Below, one piece after another: positions 8,376 to 15,445 of a DNA stretch of 26,218 nucleotides. The stretch's first letter is position 1. Every line of letters begins with the position of its first letter. The position numbers and the translations under genes are program-made. The stretch comes from a virus. The stretch covers positions 1 through 26,218 of the IMG/VR virus record IMGVR_UViG_3300043408_000010; one strand, 5' to 3'. The notes beneath the pieces were generated by a model. That model was given only the letters and a program-made list of their open reading frames with translations. It did no database searches and was not told the origin of the DNA.

Positions 8376-9608
8376 TTATGCACCAAGTTCGGTGATGTTT
8401 GATAGCTTGGCGTGTGCGTTACGACGGTAGGTACCGATTTCGCTGTACTGGTACAAGCGAGCTTCGTAAGCGTCAGTGTTTGCAACGCGTGACCACATTG
8501 AGCCGTCGCGGTCCATCCATGACCAGTCCTTCTTGCGGTTGATAACAAGTTCCTTTGAAGACAACGCGTAGATGGTGCCCTTTGGAGCTGCGTAGTCTGA
8601 AACGAACTTGATTGGCTTACCAAGAGCTTCGAAGGTGAATGAGCGCTGACCACCAGTTAGGCCTGCACCGTTGGTGAACTGACGCATGCCCTGAAGCAAG
8701 TTCCAGTAAGCGTTGTATACACCCGGTGAAGCTAGGAATACGTCAACGTCGCCACCCTTCTTGTCAACTGCCTGTACCAATGAGATAAGGTCCATCTCGG
8801 TTAGTGAGCCAGTTGCGGTACCCGGGGTACCCAAGGTGCGGATGGTTGAGTTCCAAGAAGAAACAGATGCGCCGTCGATGCCGTGTAGTGAGTTACCTGA
8901 ACCCACGATTGCACCTAGACCGGTTAGTTCCTTGTTGAATGAGTTAGCGCCACCTGATGCGCGGACGATGATGTCGCCTACTGCAGCAGTGGTGGTGGTG
9001 TCGAAGGTTACAGCGCCGGTAGTCTCGTTCACTGCTACAACAACAAGAGCTGCCTTCTTAACGGTAGGGGTACCGTCGGTTAGGTCAGTTCCGTCGAGTA
9101 GGTCAACGACCATGCCCTCTTCGATCCAGTGTGCGTCAACAAATACAACGGTTGCGTTTGCAGTGGTAACAGCGGTCTTTACAGCACCGAGGGTACCTGA
9201 TGCGTCACCGTAAATCTGACGGTTTAGGTCGCGAGTTAGGTCGCGCTTTAGACCCTTGATTTCAGCGTCAACAACGTTGATGAATGAGTTGTAGTTGTCT
9301 GCAGCCTGCTCGAAAAGCTGACCGTCAACCTCGATAGCACCGTATAGGTTCTTGAGGTATAGGTGAGCCTGCTTGTACTTCTGAGCGCCAGCTACTGGTA
9401 GAGCCTCGCGTACACCACGTGCACCGATGCCTTGGTTACGACCGATGTGAGTGTCGAATACGACCTCTTTACCGTTCTGGGTGATGTGCTGCGCCGACGA
9501 CTCGATGAACTCAAGTGCCGGGTTCTTGTCTGCAAGCTGTTCGTGAAGGTCGCCATAAACGAGCTTCAGCGCGTCACTTGCGAAGGTTAGGATTCCCTGA
9601 CCTGCCAT
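8376..9608 (-). CDS. Major capsid protein (HK97-fold type)
   Basis: A 410-residue protein from the ATG at 9606-9608 (MAGQGILTFASDALKLVYGD). A GTG three codons upstream is only 1-2 nt from the AGGAG ribosome site, whereas the ATG has ~10 nt spacing. Features typical of HK97-like coat proteins are an early helix, an extended loop region with Gly-rich GRNQGIGARGVREALP, a long spine-type helix (AEIKGLKRDLTRDLNRQIYG) and a C-terminal beta-rich part with a YAAPKGTIYAL-type strand. Between ~148 and ~218 there is a Thr/Val-rich beta segment that looks like an inserted surface domain. It follows the scaffold gene and is bracketed by two terminators, as expected for the most abundant virion protein. 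Family assigned from context and overall pattern. Confidence 0.8.
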   Translation of the reverse strand: MAGQGILTFASDALKLVYGDLHEQLADKNPALEFIESSAQHITQNGKEVVFDTHIGRNQGIGARGVREALPVAGAQKYKQAHLYLKNLYGAIEVDGQLFEQAADNYNSFINVVDAEIKGLKRDLTRDLNRQIYGDASGTLGAVKTAVTTANATVVFVDAHWIEEGMVVDLLDGTDLTDGTPTVKKAALVVVAVNETTGAVTFDTTTTAAVGDIIVRASGGANSFNKELTGLGAIVGSGNSLHGIDGASVSSWNSTIRTLGTPGTATGSLTEMDLISLVQAVDKKGGDVDVFLASPGVYNAYWNLLQGMRQFTNGAGLTGGQRSFTFEALGKPIKFVSDYAAPKGTIYALSSKELVINRKKDWSWMDRDGSMWSRVANTDAYEARLYQYSEIGTYRRNAHAKLSNITELGA

Positions 9609-9615
9609 GTGATTC

Positions 9616-9629
9616 ACTCTCCTAAGAGT
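9616..9629 (-). promoter_or_regulatory. Hairpin presenting the capsid gene ribosome-binding site
   Basis: On the minus strand ACTCT-TAGG-AGAGT forms a 5-bp stem with a 4-nt loop. The Shine-Dalgarno AGGAG is partly in the loop and partly in the 3' arm. A GC-rich inverted segment (GCCC...GGGC, about 9662-9681) lies further up the leader. Such structure may stabilise the capsid mRNA or modulate its translation. Confidence 0.35.
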
Positions 9630-9701
9630 AAAAGAAAATAACGAAAGTTAGTGTTATCGCTTGCCCTGACCCTCTTAGGGGCTGTACACGGATACTTTTA
9701 T

Positions 9702-9733
9702 CTTATAACACAAATGTTTCACGTGAAACACAA
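9702..9733 (-). promoter_or_regulatory. Probable promoter of the capsid gene
   Basis: This is the only sizeable intergenic gap in the structural operon (9618-9820), downstream of a terminator, so the capsid gene needs its own promoter. On the minus strand TTGTGT (9733-9728) is followed after 17 nt by TGTTAT (9710-9705). The overlapping TATAAG (9707-9702) is an alternative -10, which would pair with TGTTTC at 17 nt. The 9715-9730 palindrome occupies the -35/spacer region in either reading. The predicted leader is ~85-90 nt. Confidence 0.5.
9715..9730. promoter_or_regulatory. parS: Exact match to consensus chromosomal parS (ParB-loading site)
   Basis: The sequence TGTTTCACGTGAAACA is a perfect 16-bp inverted repeat. 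It equals the consensus parS bound by chromosomal ParB/Spo0J proteins in many bacteria, including Actinobacteria and Firmicutes; this is established knowledge. It lies 106 bp upstream of the capsid start, within the promoter region. It is the only copy I see in the window, and no parA or parB gene is visible here. Binding by a host ParB is inference. A phage-encoded regulator that happens to use the same palindrome is the alternative. Confidence 0.8.
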
Positions 9734-9774
9734 AGACGTTTTAAGATTTTCTGCAAATATGTTTTAAGAATTGC

Positions 9775-9804
9775 AAAGAAAAACCCCACCTTTACAGATG
9801 GGGT
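9775..9804 (-). terminator. Intrinsic terminator after the scaffold gene
   Basis: In the minus-strand direction ACCCCA (9788-9783 complement) and TGGGGT (9799-9804) form a 6-bp GC-rich stem with a 10-nt loop. It is followed by a U-rich tract (complement of 9783-9775). It lies 17 nt after the scaffold stop codon and separates portal/scaffold transcription from the capsid unit. Confidence 0.8.
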
Positions 9805-9820
9805 CTTCTTGTCAGCTTTC

Positions 9821-10660
9821 TTAGCTGTTGCGAGCGCGTTCCTCAAACATACGCTGCAACATTGCTTTCTTGCCTGCGTCATCTTTTGGAATGCTTAGAT
9901 CGTTTGACGGTACACCAGCACCGCCAGCTGAGCCTACAACCATTGGTGCTGGCTCAGAACCTGCTGGGCTGAAAGGCCCAACCATAGCCTGCAACTGCTT
10001 TGCAGCATCTGCAACAGTGATCTCGCGTCCAGCGTTTAGGGCTGCGTTCATAAGGTCATAGATTGCGACCTCGTGTGCCTCTGAAATGTTGTGAGCCTTT
10101 TTGAGGTTCGCCATCTCAGATTCAAGTTCAACAGTGTACTTCTCAGTTTCTTTAGCAAGCTCCTGCTGATAAATGTAGTCGTCAGCTTCAGACTGCTTAG
10201 CTTTGAGTGCGTCAATCTCCTTCTGCAAAGCTGCAGGGATTTTCTCGCCATCAAAGATGTCTTCGAAGTCTTCACCAGACTGCTCTTCCATCATGTCCTT
10301 AGCGACCTGTGCAGCCTCTTCTTTGAGAAGACCCTGATCGGTTAGGTAAGTTTTGAGCGAAGAATAAACTTCGGTCGGGTCGTTTTCGATTGCACGTGCA
10401 AGGTTTAGACCGCCACGAACCAGCTCAGGGGTTACGCCCTCATCAACAAGATCTTTGAACGGTGTGTACTTCTCAAGCTGCTGCTGGAAGTTGCGCTCGT
10501 TCTCCTGAAGGTAAGGAGTTACTTTTGCGTGCCAAGCTTCTGGAAGCTCAGCAAGCATCTTGTCCCATGCTGGGTGTGCTTTGGTTTCTTCAACCGGGGT
10601 CTCTACTGAAGTTTGCTCCTCAGTAGTCTGTTCAGGTGATACCTGCGTCTCGTCAGACAT
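9821..10660 (-). CDS. Capsid scaffolding protein
   Basis: A 279-residue, strongly acidic protein rich in Glu/Gln. The N-terminus MSDETQVSPEQTTEEQTSVE is disordered. The central region (~90-205) is helical and coiled-coil-like, with LQKEIDALKAKQSEADDYIY. A Gly/Pro linker around 225-250 leads to a short charged C-terminal helix (KKAMLQRMFEERARNS), like the coat-binding end of scaffolds. No protease triad is evident, so it is probably not a protease fusion. It has AAGGA five nt before the ATG, sits 8 nt after the portal stop, and immediately precedes the capsid gene, the classic scaffold location. It should assemble inside procapsids and leave before DNA packaging. Confidence 0.8.
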   Translation of the reverse strand: MSDETQVSPEQTTEEQTSVETPVEETKAHPAWDKMLAELPEAWHAKVTPYLQENERNFQQQLEKYTPFKDLVDEGVTPELVRGGLNLARAIENDPTEVYSSLKTYLTDQGLLKEEAAQVAKDMMEEQSGEDFEDIFDGEKIPAALQKEIDALKAKQSEADDYIYQQELAKETEKYTVELESEMANLKKAHNISEAHEVAIYDLMNAALNAGREITVADAAKQLQAMVGPFSPAGSEPAPMVVGSAGGAGVPSNDLSIPKDDAGKKAMLQRMFEERARNS

Positions 10661-10668
10661 TGTTTTCC

Positions 10669-12837
10669 TTACTGTAGTTGTTCAGATGTTTGGCCCATTT
10701 GGGGTGGCATCTGTGCAGCCTCAGACGGTAGTGCCTGAGGAGTTCCTTGTGCATTAGGGTCTTGACCCATCTGCGCAGCCATCATCATTTTCTGCTGCAA
10801 AGCTGCTTCGTGCATCGAAATGTGCTTCTGGAATTCTGCCTTGATTTCGTCAGGGAGAATGTCGAAGCTTTGCGACTTACGGAAACGGTTGTGAATTTCA
10901 ATGTGCACAGCGTGGTTGTCATAGTCGTGGACCTGTACAACTGCTGGAACTGAAAGCGCAATAGGCTTGCCTTCTGCATCGACCTGACCCGGAACGGTCT
11001 TGTCTGGGTCGCCGTTTGCAGCGCCCTGCTCCCACTCGCTCTGGAACTGTTCGATAACATCTGGGGTCAAACGCTTCATCATTAGGTTCTCGCGTGAAGC
11101 GTGGTTCTCGTCGAGCTTCAAAATGTTGTAGAAGTTCTTGAGCATACCCATGTCGAGCATCTTCAAACCCTCTTGCGGGGTGATGAACTGCATCTTCATC
11201 CATTCCGTAATCAATGCCTGACGTGCAGACTTTGAAGTTGGAAGAGCTGAGCCAGACTCGATACGGATGTCGTTACCTGAAGCAATGTCTGCACCTGAAA
11301 GAACAGTTGCATCAAATGCGCCGTCGGTGCCAACGGTCTTGATTAGGCGTGGCTGGTCGACGTACTGAATAAATAGGCTGAGCGACTGCTTTGCAACCTT
11401 CTCCACGGCAGCTTCAATGCTTGAGAAAATGGTGGTTAGGTAAGCGTCGTCGCGCTCCTGTAGGTAGTTGATTGCGGTTGCAGCGGTTACGCCACCTGAT
11501 TCACCGCGTGAAACTTGGTGCTGACCTGAAATGTCTTCGAAATCTGCCTGCAACTGCTGCACTTCTTGGAGTACATAGTTTGGTAGAGGCTGGATTGGTA
11601 CCGGCTGAGGCATTGAGAACCCCGGACGGACAGGAATCCAAAGACCAGCCTTAGCTGAAATCTTCCTAGGGTCTACAGCGCCCTCGTGGTACATCATCTG
11701 AGGCTTAGCCATAAGGTTCTTAGCCTGCACGATCTGTGAACGAGTGCGGTTGAGCTCACGCTGCAAAGGAATCAAGTTCTTGATAACTGAACGGCGGTAG
11801 AAATTTCCAGTCGCAATCGCATAGGTGTGTGCAAAAGGGTAGCTCTTGTGTGCGTAAGGGATACCATTTTCTGCAAACTGTACGATTTCGTTGTCAACGA
11901 TGGTGATTAGGCCACCCTTTGGCAAGAATGGGCAACCGTTTGGCTTAGCCCACATTTCAATGACGAGTACAGCGTCTGGGCGGGTTGCGCCACCAGACTT
12001 GGTGTTGATTAGTGCGTTGTCCATGATTTCAGTTGCTGAAACCTTGGTTGGCTTGAAGTCTTTAGGGAGTACGCCACCGAAGGTGCTCTTTACCCATGCT
12101 TCGCTCTTGGTGTAAACGTTGAAAATGTATGGCTGGTTTTCAAGGTTTTCTTCAGCCAAGTCTGGAACAAATAGGTGGAACGGTGAAACTACTTCATGTG
12201 CGACGTCGCCAGTTGAGGCAACCTGCTGGATGATCTTCTTCTGTCCAGTGTATGGGTCTTCAACGGCGGTTGGCACAACTTCTTTAGCTGAAGAGTCCCA
12301 CAAGGTTTTGATGAAAGCGTTTCCGCAAACTGCACGCCAAAACTCTGACTTCTGCAGAATGTCGGTCTGGAAGTTTGCTTTGTCGTACATTGCTTGCCAA
12401 ACCTGTTCGGCAGCTGATGCAGCCATTAGGTCGTCATCGTCGTTTGATGCTGGCACTACGGTTGCGCTTGGGTGCCCTGAAGATGTTTTAGCAATTTCGG
12501 TACGGATGATTGGTTCGATTTTGTTTACAACAAGGCGTGGAACACGAGAAGGGTTAGGTGGGTCCATGAGCTGCTGTGGACCGCCCTTGATTACCTCGGT
12601 CCATTCACGGTATTGTGCACCGTTGTAGAAGGCAAGCTGCAAATACCAGTCTTGTTCTTCTTGCTTGCGAGCAGCCTTAGCCTTCTCGTATTCGCCTTTG
12701 ACCCATGAGACTAGCTTCTTGGCTTCGTCTTTACGCTTGAACTGGTTGAGGATGCTGTCTTCAGCCATCGCTCCTTCAACCGGGGTACCAGAAATGTACT
12801 GCCCAGTTTTACCGTCAAAGTATTGTTCGTTTGCCAT
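10669..12837 (-). CDS. Portal protein (P22-like)
   Basis: A 722-residue protein, the size of P22-type portals and larger than most siphovirus portals. The N-terminal helix carries WVKGEYEKAKAARKQEEQDW and the LAFYNGAQYREW segment typical of the family. ASSGHPSATVVPASNDDDDL (~113-133) and RSVIKNLIPLQRELNRTRSQ (~356-375, the region leading into the tunnel/stem helices) are also portal-like. The C-terminal ~70 residues are Gln/Met/Pro-rich (barrel-type tail). It forms the dodecameric channel at the capsid vertex, binding terminase during packaging and the adaptor afterwards. Gene order (terminase upstream, scaffold downstream) agrees. A GGAATAGG-like site precedes the ATG. Confidence 0.85.
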   Translation of the reverse strand: MANEQYFDGKTGQYISGTPVEGAMAEDSILNQFKRKDEAKKLVSWVKGEYEKAKAARKQEEQDWYLQLAFYNGAQYREWTEVIKGGPQQLMDPPNPSRVPRLVVNKIEPIIRTEIAKTSSGHPSATVVPASNDDDDLMAASAAEQVWQAMYDKANFQTDILQKSEFWRAVCGNAFIKTLWDSSAKEVVPTAVEDPYTGQKKIIQQVASTGDVAHEVVSPFHLFVPDLAEENLENQPYIFNVYTKSEAWVKSTFGGVLPKDFKPTKVSATEIMDNALINTKSGGATRPDAVLVIEMWAKPNGCPFLPKGGLITIVDNEIVQFAENGIPYAHKSYPFAHTYAIATGNFYRRSVIKNLIPLQRELNRTRSQIVQAKNLMAKPQMMYHEGAVDPRKISAKAGLWIPVRPGFSMPQPVPIQPLPNYVLQEVQQLQADFEDISGQHQVSRGESGGVTAATAINYLQERDDAYLTTIFSSIEAAVEKVAKQSLSLFIQYVDQPRLIKTVGTDGAFDATVLSGADIASGNDIRIESGSALPTSKSARQALITEWMKMQFITPQEGLKMLDMGMLKNFYNILKLDENHASRENLMMKRLTPDVIEQFQSEWEQGAANGDPDKTVPGQVDAEGKPIALSVPAVVQVHDYDNHAVHIEIHNRFRKSQSFDILPDEIKAEFQKHISMHEAALQQKMMMAAQMGQDPNAQGTPQALPSEAAQMPPQMGQTSEQLQ

Positions 12838-12851
12838 AAGCCTATTCCGAA

Positions 12852-13175
12852 TCAGTTGTAAGTTTCAAAGATCGCAGAAAGTTGCTTTTCGGCTTCTTCC
12901 AGCTCTAGTTCTTCACCAGTCTTATACAATCCAGTATAGCCAGTTTCAGCGTTTATCACAGGTTCAACCGTGACGGCTTGCAACTGTTGGAATGCCATAG
13001 GGTCTTTACTTGCGAGAAGGTTTGACAGGTGTAGGATTGACTGCTCCCGCATTTTCTCCGTCGCTGCTTGGTTCGTCGACAGGAGCATTATCATCCTGAA
13101 CATCCGAATCGCTATGAACGTGAGCGCTGTAAGAAACAGCGAAGATAAAATCAGTAACGCTACTACGAATTCCAT
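12852..13175 (-). CDS. Small membrane-anchored protein, unknown function
   Basis: A 107-residue protein. Residues 3-32 form one hydrophobic segment (VVALLILSSLFLTALTFIAI and onward) with no obvious signal-peptidase site, so it is probably an N-terminally anchored inner-membrane protein. The remaining 75 residues are helical and charged (KMREQSILHLSNLLASKDPM), ending EELELEEAEKQLSAIFETYN. AAGGA lies 7 nt before its ATG, inside the upstream reading frame. The first 170 nt overlap the zinc-ribbon gene in another frame. The portal gene begins 14 nt downstream. Its presence between terminase and portal is unusual. It could be a lysis-related, superinfection or virion-associated membrane protein, but the sequence does not decide. 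Confidence 0.6.
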   Translation of the reverse strand: MEFVVALLILSSLFLTALTFIAIRMFRMIMLLSTNQAATEKMREQSILHLSNLLASKDPMAFQQLQAVTVEPVINAETGYTGLYKTGEELELEEAEKQLSAIFETYN

Positions 13176-13446
13176 TAATCAATCCTTCTACTAGGTCGGG
13201 TACTTTAGCTAGTTCCATTTCGCGTGCTTCGACGTCAGCTTCTAGTGCAAAGATGCGTTCCTCTAGTGGCGCTTCTTCTGCGTAGCCGATGAACAAAGCG
13301 AGCTCGGTTGCACAGTTCTTGCACAACTGGGCTGAACCGCCTGATAGCAGCTCGCGTCCTAGGTCGAATAGTTCCTTGTTGTTTCCGCATGAAACGCAAG
13401 ACGATGGGAATGGGCCACCGTTTTCGAAGTAATTAAAGTGTCTCAA
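13006..13446 (-). CDS. Zinc-ribbon protein between terminase and portal
   Basis: A 146-residue protein from a TTG start (13444-13446) with AAGGA six nt upstream, 3 nt after the terL stop. C17-x2-C20 and C42-x2-C45 (SCVSCGNNKE and LCKNCATELA) make a probable zinc ribbon. Residues 56-82 are an acidic helix (LEERIFALEADVEAREMELA). From residue 91 onward the frame is overprinted by the membrane-protein gene. This tail is Ser/Asp/Pro-rich and probably disordered, ending PTPVKPSRK. The protein may bind nucleic acid or terminase. The family is not identified, and the position next to terL suggests a packaging or head-assembly accessory role. Confidence 0.65.
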   Translation of the reverse strand: MRHFNYFENGGPFPSSCVSCGNNKELFDLGRELLSGGSAQLCKNCATELALFIGYAEEAPLEERIFALEADVEAREMELAKVPDLVEGLINGIRSSVTDFIFAVSYSAHVHSDSDVQDDNAPVDEPSSDGENAGAVNPTPVKPSRK

Positions 13447-13449
13447 TTT

Positions 13450-14985
13450 TTATCCTTCTAGTTCTGTTATGGATGACGCACCGCGCCATTCTTGACCCCA
13501 AGGGTCTTGTTCATCATACTGCGTAAACTTGGATGTGCCACCAAATTCTGACCTAAAAGCCATGTGGAAACTTTCGCTTGCTTGCACTGGCGTTTGTGCG
13601 TCAGGGGCAAGGTTAGGCATAAAAGTCATCGCATACTTGAGAGCGTCGTAACAGTGGTTGTCTTTGTCACGGATCTCTTCAAGCTTGTTTTTCATCTCAG
13701 CAATCTTTGGTGAAGCGTGTTTCTTCCACTTCAACTTAGGTAGTTCCGCAATGAGTTCTGGACAGTCGTCAGTGATCATCAGCCAAGGCTTGCCAGTCTT
13801 AGGGTTGATTTTCATGTACTGCTGCAAACGTTCTAGACCAATTCGGCGGTCGTTAGGGATTTGGTCTACCGCAATATAGATGCCATGCTTTGCGTACTCT
13901 TGCTGAATGCTGGTGCCTGTGTGTTCTTTTGTTTGCTTAATCGCAGGGTCGCCAGTGGTGAGATAGAGCTCCGCACCTGATTCGCGAAGTATCTGTTTTG
14001 TACGCTTGTTGACCTCAACGGAGTGGTAGTCAACGTTTTCTCTGGCTTTGTAGTATTCGTTGAAGACGACAATAGTTCCATCTTCGTCAACTGCCAGCCA
14101 CAGCCAGACTGTGGGGTTGGTAAACCCTGAATCCATTGTTCGAACAATGCGATGCTTTCCTGTGGGTTTGAACTGCCCTCTAGGAATACAGTGTGTTGTA
14201 GGTGAGAATTCTGAAAAGACTGAACCGCCAAGATGGACGTATTGTCCGTTGCGTCGGATGAGCTGCTCTTCTGGGCTGAGCGACTCCATGTAGCGTGCGA
14301 TAGCTTCGCGCGACAACGTTGGGTTGTCGTCCATGCTCGCTTCAACCACGCCAATGTCTTTTGTTCCTTCTTGTGCTGGGATGTATACGTCTTCTAGGAT
14401 CCACTCCATACCTTGGACTGGGGTTTGTGACATCCACCAATCTCCGTCGGTGTCAATCAAACGTGCCAAACATTCTTGCCAAACAGTTTTTGGGCATTCT
14501 TCGTCGAAGTGTACAAAGTGTCGGCTTGAACCTGCGAACTTGTCTAGGTCTTGGTCTTGCGACATGAACTCTACGAAGCTACCGTTGTTGAGCGTTAGCA
14601 CGTGACGTTCGCGAGAGTAGCTGTCTTCCCAAGAACCGTTGATTAGGTATTTCTTGGGCAGCCATTGTTTCCAAAGGGGCAGAATAATTTTGTCTACACC
14701 GTTTAGGAAGTCAACTGCGACCACTCGTCCACGTACTGCTTCGTCTGGCATCTTACGCCACGGGTGTGTCTTTGTGACGTAGTAGATGCCTTCAATGGTA
14801 GAACCGAGGGATTTACCTGATCGGTTTCCGCCAATGTAAAGTCGTGCTTTGTTTTGCATCTTGTGAAACATCTCTTGTTTCTCGGATGCTTTGTAGTTGT
14901 ATAGGTTTGGTGCTGCAGCGGATTCTTGGATTGATTCACCAAGCCCGCGTAGTACGTCTGCTAAGTCGAAGTTATCTTTCGCCAC
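13450..14985 (-). CDS. terL: Terminase large subunit (packaging ATPase/nuclease)
   Basis: A 511-residue protein from a GTG start (14983-14985) preceded by AAGG. The ATPase domain shows Walker A GGNRSGKS (52-59) and Walker B FVHFDEE (157-163). MSQTPVQGMEW near 185-195 fits the coupling-motif area. The RNase-H-fold nuclease is indicated by RTMDSGFTNPTVW (D285), FNEYYK (E310), TTGDPAIK (D345) and a late Asp in HCYDALKYAM (D446). It docks on the portal, cleaves concatemeric DNA and translocates it into the procapsid. No recognisable small-terminase gene adjoins it. A 74-residue helix-turn-helix protein at 22717-22941 is a candidate partner. The first 14 nt overlap the upstream nuclease gene. Confidence 0.95.
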   Translation of the reverse strand: MAKDNFDLADVLRGLGESIQESAAAPNLYNYKASEKQEMFHKMQNKARLYIGGNRSGKSLGSTIEGIYYVTKTHPWRKMPDEAVRGRVVAVDFLNGVDKIILPLWKQWLPKKYLINGSWEDSYSRERHVLTLNNGSFVEFMSQDQDLDKFAGSSRHFVHFDEECPKTVWQECLARLIDTDGDWWMSQTPVQGMEWILEDVYIPAQEGTKDIGVVEASMDDNPTLSREAIARYMESLSPEEQLIRRNGQYVHLGGSVFSEFSPTTHCIPRGQFKPTGKHRIVRTMDSGFTNPTVWLWLAVDEDGTIVVFNEYYKARENVDYHSVEVNKRTKQILRESGAELYLTTGDPAIKQTKEHTGTSIQQEYAKHGIYIAVDQIPNDRRIGLERLQQYMKINPKTGKPWLMITDDCPELIAELPKLKWKKHASPKIAEMKNKLEEIRDKDNHCYDALKYAMTFMPNLAPDAQTPVQASESFHMAFRSEFGGTSKFTQYDEQDPWGQEWRGASSITELEG

Positions 14986-15412
14986 GAATTAGCCTTACAA
15001 GATCTTGAAGTCTGATGCGTACAAGAGTGTCGTCATCGTGATCCAAATAAGTGCGCAAGAAGACAAGATCTCCCAGCTTCGCATAAGCCCACCACTCGCC
15101 AGCGCGAGGATAACCAACGCCAGCACGCTGGGTAACAAGGAAACCAAACTTGCCTGAAGCATTGTGTTTTTCCAGTTCGGCTTCTTGGAACCATTTTTCA
15201 ATTTGCCCATACGATGCTTCCTTGGCAGATTTGCCACCTTTTACTTCGAATACGATTAGCCCTTTTGTGGGTTCGCGCAACCAAACGTCACCTTCGTCGT
15301 TGGTGCCTTTGAGGACGTTGCGGTGAGCTTCAAGCTCGGTGTAGTCCTGTGATAGCAGAAAGTTTCTTACTGCAGTTTCGGCAGCTGTGCCGATTTGCTT
15401 TGCTTTACTCAT
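14972..15412 (-). CDS. PD-(D/E)XK nuclease, Holliday-junction-resolvase-like
   Basis: A 146-residue protein starting MSKAKQIGTAAETAVRNFLL, with GAGGAG six nt before the ATG. The N-terminal Glu in a GTAAETAV helix (E12), Asp in EGDVWL (D42) and the E-x-K pair in FEVKGGKS (E56, K58) match the catalytic layout of PD-(D/E)XK nucleases of the archaeal-resolvase/VRR-like type. The remainder (RAGVGYPRAGEWWAYAKLGD) looks like the fold's later strands. It probably resolves branched replication or recombination intermediates before packaging, which fits its 14-nt overlap with terL. A restriction-like or repair role is possible. It is the first gene of the leftward late operon. Confidence 0.7.
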   Translation of the reverse strand: MSKAKQIGTAAETAVRNFLLSQDYTELEAHRNVLKGTNDEGDVWLREPTKGLIVFEVKGGKSAKEASYGQIEKWFQEAELEKHNASGKFGFLVTQRAGVGYPRAGEWWAYAKLGDLVFLRTYLDHDDDTLVRIRLQDLVRLIRGER

Positions 15413-15435
15413 AGTCGTCTCCTCGAAGTATGCGA

Positions 15436-15445
15436 TAGAATTCTA
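15436..15445. promoter_or_regulatory. Palindromic -10 element shared by divergent promoters
   Basis: TAGAATTCTA reads TAGAAT on both strands. Rightward, it ends 6 nt before the ATG at 15448 and there is no Shine-Dalgarno sequence, so that mRNA would be leaderless. Leftward, the transcript would start ~20 nt before the nuclease ATG and include its GAGGAG site; TTGTCG lies 15 nt upstream (complement of 15461-15466). No good -35 is seen for the rightward promoter. The whole gap between the divergent genes is 35 nt. Confidence 0.45.

Noticed and set aside
8713-9213. Plus-strand open frame of 166 codons opposite the capsid gene
   Set aside because: It lies entirely antisense to a well-supported capsid gene, is rich in Pro/Ser/Thr from complementary codons and shows no motif.
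9609-9617. Alternative GTG start three codons upstream for the capsid protein
   Set aside because: It would be only 1-2 nt from the Shine-Dalgarno. The ATG at 9606-9608 has normal spacing.
9715-9730. Palindrome read as a transcription terminator
   Set aside because: It has no loop, a modest GC content and no following U-tract. Its exact parS identity is the better explanation.
12119-12628. Plus-strand open frame of 169 codons opposite the portal gene
   Set aside because: Antisense shadow of the portal coding region, with no domain signature.
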